This document shows positions 49,588 through 59,357 of a stretch of DNA of 64,000 nucleotides, piece by piece. The DNA comes from Litorisediminicola beolgyonensis (lineage in GTDB: Bacteria > Pseudomonadota > Alphaproteobacteria > Rhodobacterales > Rhodobacteraceae). Where the stretch lies: positions 36,147 through 100,146 of the forward strand of contig NZ_JBHTMU010000014.1 of NCBI RefSeq assembly GCF_042679605.1, read 5' to 3'. How positions within the stretch are numbered: position 1 is the first letter of the stretch; each line of letters opens with the position of its first letter. The position numbers were made by a program, and so were the translations under genes. The notes beneath the pieces were generated by a model. The model saw only the letters and a program-made list of their open reading frames with translations, was not told the origin of the DNA and ran no database searches.

Positions 49588-50250
49588 CTAGATCTGCGCC
49601 GCGAAGCGCCGCAGATCGCCGCGCTTGCCCAGAAGCAGGAGCAGGTCGTCGCAGCGCAGTTCGCAGGGCTTGCCATCGTCGCCGATGAACTCGGTCCCGC
49701 GCATCACGCCAAGGCACCTGAGCGAAAACTCCTCGCGGTGATCGAGATCGTCGAGCGTCTTGCCCTCCAGCGCCTCGGGCACGCGCACATTGACGACGTA
49801 GTAGCTGTTTCCGAGGCTGATGAAGTCGCGGATGACCGGGTTGTTCAGGACCTGCGCGACATGCTGGCCGACCTCGACCTCGGGATGCACGATCCGGTCG
49901 ACGCCGAGGCGCGACAGGATCCGGTGATGGGTCTTGGTGCGGGCCTTGGCCCAGATCTTCTCGACGCCTACGAGCTTGAGGTTGATCGCGGTGATAATCG
50001 AGGCCTCGAGATCCGAGCCCATCGCGACGAGCACCATGTCGCACTCGCCTATCCCTGACTCGCGGACCGCCTGTTCGTCGCGCGCATCGACGATCAGCGC
50101 CTGGCTGAGCTCATCGGCATGGGCCGAGACGCGCGCCTCGTCGATATCGATGCCGATCACGGCGTTGCCGAACCGGGTCAGCTCGCGCGCGACCGTGCTC
50201 CCGAAGTTTCCAAGGCCCACGACGCCGAAGGAACGATGTTTCTCTGCCAT
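49588..50250 (-). CDS. ktrA: Potassium uptake regulatory subunit KtrA (TrkA family)
   Basis: 220 residues: one RCK_N Rossmann domain (FGVVGLGNFGSTVARELTRFG, GIDIDEARV, ...LIVDARDEQAVRESG) and one RCK_C domain (about 140-220). Forms an octameric ring gating KtrB in response to ATP/ADP and c-di-AMP in other bacteria. GGAAGG precedes ATG at 50250. First gene of ktrAB. Confidence 0.94.
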   Translation of the reverse strand: MAEKHRSFGVVGLGNFGSTVARELTRFGNAVIGIDIDEARVSAHADELSQALIVDARDEQAVRESGIGECDMVLVAMGSDLEASIITAINLKLVGVEKIWAKARTKTHHRILSRLGVDRIVHPEVEVGQHVAQVLNNPVIRDFISLGNSYYVVNVRVPEALEGKTLDDLDHREEFSLRCLGVMRGTEFIGDDGKPCELRCDDLLLLLGKRGDLRRFAAQI

Positions 50251-50360
50251 GCCCGCCGCCTTCCGGTTTCTCGCAGGAGTCTATGCCTGCGCATCTCAAG
50301 GGCAACCCACGGTTTCAAGACAGGCTTTCACCGGCGCGGATTCCGGGCAAGACTGAACAT

Positions 50361-51032
50361 ATGTCGCTCGCAAGACGCCTTCCCTCCGGCTGGCCGGGCG
50401 CGCTGGCCGCGGCGCTCGGGGCGCTCCTGGCGGCGCCCTTCGCGCTTTACGCGGTCGCGCTGGCGGTCGATGCCCTTGGCGGACCGTCGGAGCCGTCGCG
50501 CTTCTTCGCCCCGGACCGACCGATCGCCACCGCGGCCGTCTACGCGCATATGGCGACGGGCGGCGTGCTGACGCTTCTGGTGTTCCTGCAGGTCCCGCGC
50601 GCGCTCCGCAGCCAGTTTCCGGCCTTCCACCGCTGGACCGGGCGGCTGGCCGTGTCGCTCGCCCTTCTCACCGCGCTGGCCGGGCTTGCCTATATCGTCT
50701 GGCGCGGCACGATTGGCGGGCCGTGGATGTCGGCGGGCTTCGCGCTTTACGGGCTTCTTCTTGGCGCCGCCGCCGGGTGCGCCTGGAGCGCCGCCCGCGC
50801 GCGAGATTTCGAGCGGCACCGCGCCTGGGCGCTCAGGCTGGCCGTCCTCGCGCTCGGATCCTGGGTCTACCGGGTGGCCTATGGGCTGTGGTATCTCGCG
50901 ACCGATGGCCTCTGGAGCAACGAGGCCTTCACCGGCGCCTTCGACATCACGATGTTCTTCGCCTTCTACCTCGTCCCGCTCGCGTTTCTGGAGCTTTGGC
51001 AGGCACGGCATCGTGCGCGTCTTCGCCCGTGA
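50361..51032 (+). CDS. DUF2306-type membrane protein
   Basis: 223 residues, six membrane helices. AAVYAHMATGGVLTLLVFLQVPRALR, FHRWTGRLAVSLALLTALAGLAYI and ERHRAWALRLAVLALGSWVYRVAYG (in part) are typical of DUF2306, in which conserved histidines between helices suggest haem or metal binding, although function is unproven. No good ribosome site is seen before ATG at 50361 (frame open to 50283). 32 bases upstream of rnr. Confidence 0.75.
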   Translation: MSLARRLPSGWPGALAAALGALLAAPFALYAVALAVDALGGPSEPSRFFAPDRPIATAAVYAHMATGGVLTLLVFLQVPRALRSQFPAFHRWTGRLAVSLALLTALAGLAYIVWRGTIGGPWMSAGFALYGLLLGAAAGCAWSAARARDFERHRAWALRLAVLALGSWVYRVAYGLWYLATDGLWSNEAFTGAFDITMFFAFYLVPLAFLELWQARHRARLRP

Positions 51033-51063
51033 CGCTCCGCTTGCCGCGTGCTAGGTGCCGATC

Positions 51064-53367
51064 ATGAAAGAGCTTCCTTCCAAGGCGCAGATTCTCGACT
51101 GGATCGCCGACAATCCGACCCTGTCGGCCAAGCGCGACATCGCCAAGGCCTTCGGCCTGAAAGGTGCCCAGCGCATCGACCTGAAGCGCGTTCTGAAAGA
51201 GCTGGAAGCCGAAGGCCATCTCGAGAAGCGCCGCAAGACCTACCGCGATCCCGACCGGCTGCCGCCCGTTTCGGTCCTGGAGGTCAAGGCCCCGTCCCGG
51301 GACGGCGATCTCTTCGCCAAGCCGCTGGAATGGCACGGAGACGGCGCGGAGCCGGTGGTCCTGATCATCCCGCGCGACAGCGATCCGGCCCTGGGAAAGG
51401 GCGACCGCATCCTCGCGCGTCTCACCCAGGTCAATGACGGCGAGATCGGCTACGAGGCGCGGCTGATACGGCGGATCGGGGCGAGCCCGAAGCGGATCGT
51501 CGGCATTTTCCGCAAGGGCTCGGAAGGCGGGCGGATCGTCGCCATCGACAAGGGCGCCGACGCCGAGTGGAGCGTCGCGGCGGACGCGACCGCGGGCGCC
51601 AAGGAAGGCGAGCTGGTCGAGGCCGAACAGATCGGCCCGCGCGGTCGCATGGGCCTGCCCCGCGCGCGGATCACCGAGCGGGTCGGCGATCCGTCCGAGC
51701 CGAAGGCGGTCTCGCTCATCGCTATCCACCAGCACGGCATTGCGGACGATTTCCCCGAAGAGGTCCTGGCCGAGGCCGACGCGATGAAGCCCGCGGGCCT
51801 GATGGGCCGCGAGGATCTTCGCGAGCTGCCGCTTATCACCATCGACCCGGTCGATGCCCGCGACCGCGACGACGCCTGTTTCGCGCAGCCCGACACCGAT
51901 CCCGCCAACGAGGGCGGTCACGTGATCTGGGTCGCGATCGCCGATGTCGCCCATTACGTCCACACCGGCAGCGCGCTCGACCAGGAGGCCTGGCGGCGCG
52001 GCAATTCCAGCTATTTCCCCGACCGCGTCGTGCCGATGCTGCCCGACCGGCTGTCGGGCGATCTCTGCTCGCTGCACGAGGGCGTGCCGCGCGCCTGCGT
52101 CGCGGTGCGCATGGTGATCGATGCGCATGGCGACAAGAAGAGCCACAGCTTCCACCGCGGCCTGATGCGGTCGCCCGCCGCGCTGAACTATCGTCAGGCG
52201 CAATCGGCCTTCGACGGCAACCCGGACGAGAAGACCGCGCCGCTGGTCGAGGATGTGATCAAGCCCATCTTCGCCGCCTTCCACGCGCTCCAGTCCGCGC
52301 GGCACTGTCGGCAACCGCTCGATCTCGACCTGCCGGAGCGCAAGATCGTTCTCGCCGAGGATGGCACTGTCGAGAGCGTGAATTTCGCCGAACGGCTCGA
52401 CGCGCATCGGCTGATCGAGGAGTTCATGGTCCTCGCCAATGTCTGCGCAGCCGAGACGCTGATCGCGAAGAAGACGCCGCTTCTCTTCCGGGTGCATGAA
52501 GAGCCGCCGCCCGAGAAGCTCGACGCGCTGCGCGAGACGGCCCAGGCCTCGGGGCTCACGCTCGCCAAGGGCCAGGTCCTGAAGACCGCGCATCTCAACC
52601 GGCTTCTGCACGATGCGGCCGGTCTGGACGAGGCCGAGCTGATCAACATATCGACGCTGCGTGCGATGACGCAGGCCTATTACAGCCCGCAGAATTTCGG
52701 GCATTTCGGCCTCGCGCTGACCCATTACGCGCATTTCACCTCGCCGATCCGGCGCTATTCCGACCTGATCGTGCATCGCGCGCTGATCTCGGCGCATGGC
52801 TGGGGCACGGACGGGCTGACCGAGCGCGATATCGAGCGGCTCGAGGCGACGGCCGAGCATATCTCGCAGACCGAACGCCGCTCAATGACCGCCGAGCGCG
52901 ACACCACGGACCGCTATCTCGCCGCGTTCCTCTCGGACCGCGTCGGCGCCGAGCTTGGGGGCCGGATCAGCGGCATCGCCCGGTTCGGCGTCTTCGTGAA
53001 GCTCGACGAGACCGGCGCCGACGGGCTGATCCCGATGCGCAATCTCGGCCGCGAGTATTTCCACTACGACCAGGCGAGCCAGACGCTCATGGGCGCCGAT
53101 ACCGGGGTCGAGATCGGGCTCGGCCAGCGCGTCACCGTCAAGCTAGTCGACGTCGCGCCGGTGACGGGCGGCATCGGGCTCGAACTGATCAAGCTCGAAG
53201 ACCGCGAGATGCCCGGCGGCCGCGGTGACGACCGCAGGCGCGGCGGCGGCGGACGCCGCGGCGGCAAACCCGGGAAGGGCGGCCCCAAGCGCAAGCTCGA
53301 CAAGGCGCGCAAGAAATCGGCCAAGACCCGCGCAAAGGTCAGCCGGAGCCGACAAGCCAAGCGCTGA
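51064..53367 (+). CDS. rnr: Ribonuclease R
   Basis: 767 residues. N-terminal helix-turn-helix/cold-shock domains (about 1-245), RNB catalytic domain with ITIDPVDARDRDDACF (about 258-273, metal-binding aspartates) and SPIRRYSDLIVHR, an S1 domain (about 630-715, GGRISGIARFGVFVKLDETG), and a basic Lys/Arg/Gly-rich tail (718-767). This 3'-5' exonuclease degrades structured RNA, including rRNA and mRNA. ATG at 51064 with AGGTG upstream; GTG at 51055 is possible. Confidence 0.96.
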   Translation: MKELPSKAQILDWIADNPTLSAKRDIAKAFGLKGAQRIDLKRVLKELEAEGHLEKRRKTYRDPDRLPPVSVLEVKAPSRDGDLFAKPLEWHGDGAEPVVLIIPRDSDPALGKGDRILARLTQVNDGEIGYEARLIRRIGASPKRIVGIFRKGSEGGRIVAIDKGADAEWSVAADATAGAKEGELVEAEQIGPRGRMGLPRARITERVGDPSEPKAVSLIAIHQHGIADDFPEEVLAEADAMKPAGLMGREDLRELPLITIDPVDARDRDDACFAQPDTDPANEGGHVIWVAIADVAHYVHTGSALDQEAWRRGNSSYFPDRVVPMLPDRLSGDLCSLHEGVPRACVAVRMVIDAHGDKKSHSFHRGLMRSPAALNYRQAQSAFDGNPDEKTAPLVEDVIKPIFAAFHALQSARHCRQPLDLDLPERKIVLAEDGTVESVNFAERLDAHRLIEEFMVLANVCAAETLIAKKTPLLFRVHEEPPPEKLDALRETAQASGLTLAKGQVLKTAHLNRLLHDAAGLDEAELINISTLRAMTQAYYSPQNFGHFGLALTHYAHFTSPIRRYSDLIVHRALISAHGWGTDGLTERDIERLEATAEHISQTERRSMTAERDTTDRYLAAFLSDRVGAELGGRISGIARFGVFVKLDETGADGLIPMRNLGREYFHYDQASQTLMGADTGVEIGLGQRVTVKLVDVAPVTGGIGLELIKLEDREMPGGRGDDRRRGGGGRRGGKPGKGGPKRKLDKARKKSAKTRAKVSRSRQAKR

Positions 53368-53507
53368 ACCCGGCACCTCGTCGCCATAAGGCTGCCACAT
53401 CGGTCGGGTTAGGGTAGTCTGAACCGGGCGGAGATGCAGACCCGGGACCGGCATGCGCCAGGCGGCGCCGCCGGACCTACCGAGGCAGAGAAGCGAGACA
53501 GGGCCGG

Positions 53508-54899
53508 ATGCCCAACGCGATAGCCTTTCTGATGCTGGCCCTCTGGCCGGTGGTGACGGTCGTCCTGTTCCGGCGGCTGTCGGTTCAGCACGCCTTTCTA
53601 GCGGCCATGCTCGGCGGCTACCTCCTGCTGCCGGAACCGCCTGCCGCCTTCGACCTGCCACTCTTTCCGCCTCTGACGAAACACGTGATCCCGTCGCTCA
53701 GCTGCATCGGCGCGATGATGGCGCTGGGCCAGTTGCAGACGCTGATCCCCCGGTCGACCGCGGCGCGCGTGCTCTTAGCAATTTATGCGGTGACGCCGGT
53801 CTTCACCGTCATCACCAATACCGAGCCGGTCTTCTGGGGCCGCATCGGCCTTCCTGGCCTTGGTTTGAAAGACGCCATTGCGCTGCCGCTCCAGCACCTC
53901 ATGCACATCCTGCCGTTTCTTCTGGCGGCGCAGGTTCTGCATACGTCCAAGGACCTGCGCGACACCTTCATCGCGCTCGTCATCGCAGGCCTCGCCTACA
54001 GCGTCCTGATGCTGATCGAGGTCCGCCTGTCGCCGCAGCTCAACATGTGGGTCTACGGCTACTACCAGCACTCCTTCGCCCAGACGATCCGCTTCGGCGG
54101 GTTCCGCCCCATGGTCTTTCTCTATCACGGGCTCTGGGTCGCGTTCTTCTGCTTCGCCGCGCTCATCGCCGCTGTCGGCCTGTGGAAGCACGATCGCGAG
54201 GGCGACCGCCGGAAGTGGTTCCTCGCCGCGGCCTATCTGGCTGTGGTCCTGGTGCTCGCGAAATCCCTCGGAGCGCTGCTTTTCGCCATGGTGGTCGTCC
54301 CGGCCGTCGTGCTCTTGGGGGCACGCCAGCAGATGCTCCTCGCGCTGGTGATCGCCAGCGTGTCCGTCGCCTATCCGGCGCTGAAGAGCATCGACCTGAT
54401 CCCCGAGCGCGTCATTGTCGAGCGCGTCGCTCAGATCGACGAGGATCGCTCGCGCTCGATCTCCTTCCGCTTCGCCAACGAAAACGTGTTGCGCGACCGC
54501 GCGATGGAGAAACCGCTCTTCGGATGGGGCAGCTGGGGCAGAAACCAGATCCTCGACCCCCGCAGCGGCGAAAGCGTGACGATCTCGGACGGGGAATGGG
54601 TGATCGTGCTCGGCACCTTCGGGTTCCTCGGCTTCGTCGCGCAGTTCGGCCTTCTGCTGTTGCCGCTCATCACGCTCTGGTGGCAGTTCCGCACCCGGGA
54701 TCCTGGGGCCGTCAGCCCGCTCAGCGCGACGATGGCGCTGTTTCTGGCGGTGAACATGTTCGACCTCCTGCCGAACGCGACACTGACGGTGGTGACCTGG
54801 ATCGTGGCCGGGATGCTCCTGAGCTATTGCGACAGGGTGCGCAGCAAGGCCCCGCTATCGACCGCGACCGATCCCCTGACGTGGAAGCCGGTGATCTGA
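53508..54899 (+). CDS. O-antigen polymerase/ligase-like membrane protein (Wzy/WaaL type)
   Basis: 463 residues, about ten membrane helices with one larger periplasmic loop (about 305-360, DEDRSRSISFRFANENVLRDRAMEKPLFGWGSWG in part). The R-x-G...-P-x-x-G-x-G pattern near GWGSWGRN is typical of Wzy-C/WaaL enzymes that polymerise or ligate polysaccharide repeat units on undecaprenyl diphosphate. It begins a polysaccharide cluster; the next gene starts one base after its stop. Confidence 0.85.
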   Translation: MPNAIAFLMLALWPVVTVVLFRRLSVQHAFLAAMLGGYLLLPEPPAAFDLPLFPPLTKHVIPSLSCIGAMMALGQLQTLIPRSTAARVLLAIYAVTPVFTVITNTEPVFWGRIGLPGLGLKDAIALPLQHLMHILPFLLAAQVLHTSKDLRDTFIALVIAGLAYSVLMLIEVRLSPQLNMWVYGYYQHSFAQTIRFGGFRPMVFLYHGLWVAFFCFAALIAAVGLWKHDREGDRRKWFLAAAYLAVVLVLAKSLGALLFAMVVVPAVVLLGARQQMLLALVIASVSVAYPALKSIDLIPERVIVERVAQIDEDRSRSISFRFANENVLRDRAMEKPLFGWGSWGRNQILDPRSGESVTISDGEWVIVLGTFGFLGFVAQFGLLLLPLITLWWQFRTRDPGAVSPLSATMALFLAVNMFDLLPNATLTVVTWIVAGMLLSYCDRVRSKAPLSTATDPLTWKPVI

Positions 54900-54900
54900 G

Positions 54901-56190
54901 ATGGCCCGCCCGAAGGTTCTCGTGATCGCCGAGGCGGCGAACCCGGAATGGGTTTCGGTCCCGCTCGTGGGCTGGTCCATGTCTCAGGCGCTTGGCGAGG
55001 TCGCAGACACGCATGTGGTCACGCATCTGCGCAACCGCGACGCCTTTTTGCGCGCAGGCCAGGTCGAGGGGCGCGACTTCACGGCCATCGACAGCGACGC
55101 GATCGCGAAGCCGCTCTGGAAGCTCTCGGAATGGCTGCGCATGGGCGAGGGCAAGGGCTGGACGCTCGTCACCGCGCTCAGCTCGCTCAGCTATCCCTAT
55201 TTCGAGCGCCTGGTCTGGCAGCGCTTCGGCGCCCAGATCGCCCGCGGCAACTGGGATATCGTGCACCGGGTGACGCCGCTCTCGCCCACCGCCCCCTCGC
55301 CGCTCGCGCCCCGGATCTCGCGCGCGGGCGTGCCCTTCGTGATCGGACCGCTGAACGGCGGCGTGCCCTGGCCCGCCGGGTTCGACGCCGAGCGCCGGGC
55401 CGAGCGTGAGTGGCTGACGAACCTGCGCTCGGTCTACAAAATCCTGCCGGGCCGCAATGCGACGCTGGACCATGCCTCGGCCATCCTGGCCGGGAGTCGC
55501 CACACGGCGTCGGAAATCCCCGAGCGCCTTGCCTCGAAACTCGTCTGGCTGCCCGAGAACGGCATCGACCCGGCCCGGTTCAATCGCCGCGCCGCTCCGC
55601 CTTCCCCCGGGGAGCCTCTGAGAGCGGTCTTCGTGGGGCGGCTCGTGCCCTACAAGGGGCCGGACATGGCGCTGGAGGCCGCCGCACCGCTGATCGAGTC
55701 CGGGCGCATGAGCCTCGACATCGTCGGCGATGGTCCGATGCGCGCGTTGCTCGAAGCTCAGGCCGCGCGGTTCGGAACCTCCGTGCGCTTCCACGGGTGG
55801 CGTCCGCACAAGGAGGTGCAGGACATCATGGCCAAGGCGCATATCCTGCTTTTTCCGTCCATCCGCGAGTTCGGCGGCGGCGTGGTGCTCGAGGCGATGG
55901 CGCTCGGGCTGCCCCCGCTCGTGGTAGAATATGGCGGACCGGCCGAGCTGGTGACGCCGGAGACGGGGTTCACCGTCCCCTGCTCGGACCGCGCGGGGAT
56001 CGTCGCGGATGTGAGGGCGCGACTGACCGCGCTGGCCGAGGATCCGTCGCCTCTTTGTCCGATCGGGGACGCGGCGCGCCAACGGGTCGCGCAATCCTTC
56101 ACCTGGAGCGCGAAAGCGCGGCAGGTGCGGCAGGTCTACGATTGGGTTCTGAGCGGCACCGACGGACCTGCGCCGCGACCGATCGACTGA
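54901..56190 (+). CDS. Glycosyltransferase family 4 protein
   Basis: 429 residues, GT-B fold. The C-terminal Rossmann half carries AVFVGRLVPYKGPDMALEAAA, LDIVGDGPMRALLEAQA and the catalytic/nucleotide-binding EX7E-type motif in SIREFGGGVVLEAMALGLPPLVVEYGG (in part). Retaining transferase adding a sugar to a lipid-linked intermediate at the cytoplasmic face. Its stop (56188-56190) abuts the stop of the convergent WecG-type gene. Confidence 0.9.
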   Translation: MARPKVLVIAEAANPEWVSVPLVGWSMSQALGEVADTHVVTHLRNRDAFLRAGQVEGRDFTAIDSDAIAKPLWKLSEWLRMGEGKGWTLVTALSSLSYPYFERLVWQRFGAQIARGNWDIVHRVTPLSPTAPSPLAPRISRAGVPFVIGPLNGGVPWPAGFDAERRAEREWLTNLRSVYKILPGRNATLDHASAILAGSRHTASEIPERLASKLVWLPENGIDPARFNRRAAPPSPGEPLRAVFVGRLVPYKGPDMALEAAAPLIESGRMSLDIVGDGPMRALLEAQAARFGTSVRFHGWRPHKEVQDIMAKAHILLFPSIREFGGGVVLEAMALGLPPLVVEYGGPAELVTPETGFTVPCSDRAGIVADVRARLTALAEDPSPLCPIGDAARQRVAQSFTWSAKARQVRQVYDWVLSGTDGPAPRPID

Positions 56191-56949
56191 TCAGGCCGCG
56201 CGGAAACGCTGGCCCAACGCCTGCGCCGCCTGCCCCGGCAGGATCGCGGCGCAGCGCAGATAGCGCGGGCCGAGCCGCGCCGGGTTCATCGCCATCCGCC
56301 AGAGCCATTCCAGCGCCAACCGCCTGACCAGCTTCGGCGCACGGCGCTGCTCGCCCGAGAAGAAATCGAGACCGGCGCCGATGGACACGAAGCCGACCTC
56401 GCCAAGACGGTCACGCGCGCGCACGGCGAACATCTCCTGTTTCGGAGCAGAGAGGGCCAGGAAGCAGAGCCGCGCGCCGCTGTCGCGAATCTGCGCGATC
56501 ACATCCTCGGCAGCGGCGCCTTCGGGGTCGAACCCGTAATCCGGCGCGTGGGTCAGTGCGACGGTCAGGCCCGGGACGGCCTCTTCTAGATGCGCCTTGG
56601 CGGCGGCGAGCGTCGGCCGAGAGCTGCCGACGAGCGCCACCGGAACCTCCATGCGCGCAGCGATGCGGCATATCGGCAGGATCGCGTCGGAGCCCGGGAC
56701 GAGAGAGACCGGTTTGCCCGCGAGACGCGACATCCAGACGATGGGGTTGCCGTCCGCCGTGACGAAATCCTGCGCCGCGTAGGCGGTGCGGAAGTCGCGC
56801 GACCCGGCGAGCTTCACGAGATGGTCGAGATTCAGCGTGGCGAGAGAAAATCCACGCCGTGCGGCCAGCCGCCCGGAGACAGCGGCATCCAACGCGGCCC
56901 AGTCGGGCACGTTGACGGTCACACGACACTCGTCGACCAGAAACTCCAT
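56191..56949 (-). CDS. WecG/TagA/CpsF-family glycosyltransferase (GT26)
   Basis: 252 residues. TLNLDHLVKLAGSRDFRTAYAAQDFVTADG...IVWMSRLAG, PGSDAILPICRIAA, VALVGSS and ALSAPKQEMFA are GT26 signature blocks; VAR.RLGEVGFVSIGAGLDFFSGEQRRAP ends it. Such enzymes transfer ManNAc-type or ManNAcA sugars to undecaprenyl-linked intermediates. ATG at 56949 is preferred by domain boundary, but its ribosome site is weak; an in-frame GTG at 56994 has GAGGTAGGA ahead of it. It lies on the opposite strand to the rest of the cluster. Confidence 0.88.
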   Translation of the reverse strand: MEFLVDECRVTVNVPDWAALDAAVSGRLAARRGFSLATLNLDHLVKLAGSRDFRTAYAAQDFVTADGNPIVWMSRLAGKPVSLVPGSDAILPICRIAARMEVPVALVGSSRPTLAAAKAHLEEAVPGLTVALTHAPDYGFDPEGAAAEDVIAQIRDSGARLCFLALSAPKQEMFAVRARDRLGEVGFVSIGAGLDFFSGEQRRAPKLVRRLALEWLWRMAMNPARLGPRYLRCAAILPGQAAQALGQRFRAA

Positions 56950-57255
56950 GAAACAGGCAACCCCATATCGCTGCCCCCGCCATCTCAATACCACAATCCT
57001 ACCTCATTTGGAGCCGGAAAATGCAATGAATCCGGAGTTTTCCGGGATTGATCGCCACGGATCGCGCAACAATCCCGCGCCCGGCTTGAGACTTTTTCCG
57101 CATCAGCGAAGAATGGTCGAACTGGTGCCATGATCGGCTGCTTGAAGCAGTCCGAACGACCGGCACCGGGCGAATCGAGGGGCCGGCAGGCTGAAAGGCA
57201 GGCAGATGACCGCGACGCGGATCAGGGACGGCGATGAGCGCGCCGCGCGGGACCT
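56950..57255. other. Intergenic region between divergent polysaccharide genes
   Basis: 306 bases. It holds a promoter match (57086-57114) directing rightward transcription and an open frame of 35 codons, 57130-57237 (MIGCLKQSERPAPGESRGRQ...), starting nine bases after the predicted start site; its stop overlaps another ATG. The small frame has no good ribosome site and may be a leader peptide or noise. An imperfect inverted repeat AATCCGG...CCGGGATT lies near 57030-57050. Confidence 0.4.
57086..57114 (+). promoter_or_regulatory. Candidate promoter of the 57-64 kb polysaccharide operon
   Basis: TTGAGA (57086-57091), 17 bases, AAGAAT (57109-57114). Transcription would begin near 57121, about 135 bases before the first gene of the rightward operon. 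Confidence 0.45.
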
Positions 57256-58383
57256 ATGAGCGTTCCCGTCGCGCTGATCGGCTGCGGCTTCGTCGCCGAT
57301 CTCTACATGCGCGGGCTCGCGACCTTTCCGGGACTGGCCGTCGTCGCGGCCTGGGATAGCGACCCTAAGCGGCTTGCGGCGTTTTCGACGTTCTGGTCAG
57401 TGCCCGCCGCGCAGGGTCTCGACCAGATGCTGGCCGATCTGCCCGAGGGCGGGATCGTCCTGAACCTCACCAACCCGTCGGAGCATTTCGCGGTCAACCG
57501 CGCCTGTCTCCTGGCCGGTCACCATGTCTATTGCGAGAAGCCGTTGGCGCTCGACATCAATCAGGCGCGGGATCTCGTGACCCTGGCCAGGGACCGGGGC
57601 CTGCAGCTTGCCTCGGCCCCATGCTCCGTGCTCGGCGAAGCCGCGCAGACCCTCGGGCGCGCGGTCCGGGACGGCACCGCCGGTGCGCTGCGGGCGATTT
57701 ATGCCGAGCTGGACGACGGGTTCGTGCCGCAGGCCGCTTATGACAAATGGCTCTCGGAATCGGGCGCGCCCTGGCCCGCCGAGGACGAGTTCCGCACCGG
57801 CTGCACGCTGGAACACGCGGGCTATTGGCTGAGCTGGCTCATCGCCTGGTTCGGCAGCGTGACGACCGTTCACGCGATCTCGGCCGAGACGGTGCCGGAC
57901 AAGCTGGGCACCGGTCCGATGGCGCCGGACCTCTCGGTCGCGGTGCTGGAGTTCGAGGACGGGCCCCTGACGCGGCTGACCTGCTCGATCGTCGCGCCGC
58001 ATGATCACCGCATCCGACTTATCGGCGACGAAGGCGTCCTGTCCTGCAACGCCGCCTGGGACAATGCCGCGCCGGTGCGCTTCGCGCGCCGGTTTCGGCT
58101 GCGACGGCGACTGATGGAGCATCCCTTTCCGCGCCGCCTGCGCCTCTCCGGGCCGACCCATCCCAAGCTGGGACGTCGCGGGGCGGCGTCGATGAATTTC
58201 GCGCTCGGTCCCGCCGAGCTGGCCGACGCGATCGAGACCGGGCGCGACAGCCGTCTTGCGGGGGATTACGCGCTGCACATGACCGAGGTGACGCTCGCGA
58301 TCCAGAATGCCGGATTGACCAGCGGTCCGCAGAACATGAGCACCCGATGCGCCCCGATGGAGCCGATGCCATGGGCGAGATGA
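57256..58383 (+). CDS. Gfo/Idh/MocA-family oxidoreductase
   Basis: 375 residues. N-terminal NAD(P)-binding Rossmann domain (VALIGCGFVADLYMRGLATF; catalytic/cofactor lysine Lys95 in CEKPLALD) and a C-terminal alpha/beta domain (about 130-350). Family members oxidise or reduce nucleotide sugars or inositols. ATG at 57256 lacks a strong ribosome site. Its 3' end overlaps the next gene, an SDR epimerase. The same two families occur fused at 61533-63620. Confidence 0.9.
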   Translation: MSVPVALIGCGFVADLYMRGLATFPGLAVVAAWDSDPKRLAAFSTFWSVPAAQGLDQMLADLPEGGIVLNLTNPSEHFAVNRACLLAGHHVYCEKPLALDINQARDLVTLARDRGLQLASAPCSVLGEAAQTLGRAVRDGTAGALRAIYAELDDGFVPQAAYDKWLSESGAPWPAEDEFRTGCTLEHAGYWLSWLIAWFGSVTTVHAISAETVPDKLGTGPMAPDLSVAVLEFEDGPLTRLTCSIVAPHDHRIRLIGDEGVLSCNAAWDNAAPVRFARRFRLRRRLMEHPFPRRLRLSGPTHPKLGRRGAASMNFALGPAELADAIETGRDSRLAGDYALHMTEVTLAIQNAGLTSGPQNMSTRCAPMEPMPWAR

Positions 58384-59357
58384 CCGTCCTGATCACCGGC
58401 GCGGGCGGTTTCATCGGTCGCGCGACCGTGGCCGAAGCGCGCCGCCGCGGCCTTGCCGTCCGCGCCGTGATCCGCGGATCGCGCCCCGTCGACTGGGAAC
58501 GCGACCCTGAGATCACGCTGGTGCGCGCCGATCTCTCGGAGCCGGGCGCGGAAGTCGTGCTGCGCGAGGCGGCCGTGGGCGTCGGCGCGGTTCTGCATTG
58601 CGCGGCCCATCTCGGGGCCGACCCCCGCCGCCACGCCACCGACACGGTGGAGGCGACCGAGCGGCTTCTTGCGGCGCTCGATCCCGACGCACCTCCGAGG
58701 ATCGTGCTCGTCAGCACCATCGCGGTCTATCGCACATCCGCGCTCGATCCGGGTGCAGACGTGACGGAAAGCACCGCGCTCGATGACGGGAGCGCCCCGC
58801 GCGACGCCTATGTCGGCGCGAAACTTGCGCAGGAGCAGCTCTGCCGCAGCCACGCGACCGCATCGGGCTCGGAGCTGTGGCTGTTGCGGCCGGGGATCGT
58901 GTTCGGCGCGGCGCGGCTCTGGAATGCCCATCTCGGGATCAAGGCCGGACCGGTTCTGATCGGCTGCGGATCGGGCGGCGAGTTGCCGCTCGTGCATGTC
59001 GACCGCGTGGCCGAAGCGCTGGTCAGCGCCGCGCTGACCCCGACGCCGGAGCCCGGGGCGCTGAACCTCCTCGACGACGACCGCCCCGACCGCGAGCGGT
59101 TCCTCAGGGCGCTCGAACGCCAGACCGGCTGGCCGCGCCTCGTGCTGCCCCTGCCCTTTGCCATCTGGCAGGCGGTGAGCGGCACGCTGTCGCCGATCGA
59201 GTCGCGCCTGCCGGGGCTTCTGCGCGGCCCGGCGCTCAAGGCCCGGCTGATGCCGCTCAGCTATCCCAACGATCAGCTTCGAAAGCGCCTGAAACCACGC
59301 GCGCAACCAAGGTTCGAGCAGCTTCTCGCCCGGGCCGTCCGCGAGGGCGCGGCATGA
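58371..59357 (+). CDS. NAD-dependent epimerase/dehydratase (extended SDR)
   Basis: 328 residues. TVLITGAGGFIGRATVAEA is the NAD-binding loop, VSTIAVYRTS contains the catalytic Ser region, and Tyr147-x3-Lys151 (AYVGAKLAQ) is the active site. It probably modifies a nucleotide sugar for the polysaccharide. ATG at 58371 has GGAG eight bases upstream; ATG at 58380 overlaps the previous stop (ATGA) and is nearly as good. Its stop overlaps the next glycosyltransferase gene (ATGA). Confidence 0.9.
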   Translation: MGEMTVLITGAGGFIGRATVAEARRRGLAVRAVIRGSRPVDWERDPEITLVRADLSEPGAEVVLREAAVGVGAVLHCAAHLGADPRRHATDTVEATERLLAALDPDAPPRIVLVSTIAVYRTSALDPGADVTESTALDDGSAPRDAYVGAKLAQEQLCRSHATASGSELWLLRPGIVFGAARLWNAHLGIKAGPVLIGCGSGGELPLVHVDRVAEALVSAALTPTPEPGALNLLDDDRPDRERFLRALERQTGWPRLVLPLPFAIWQAVSGTLSPIESRLPGLLRGPALKARLMPLSYPNDQLRKRLKPRAQPRFEQLLARAVREGAA

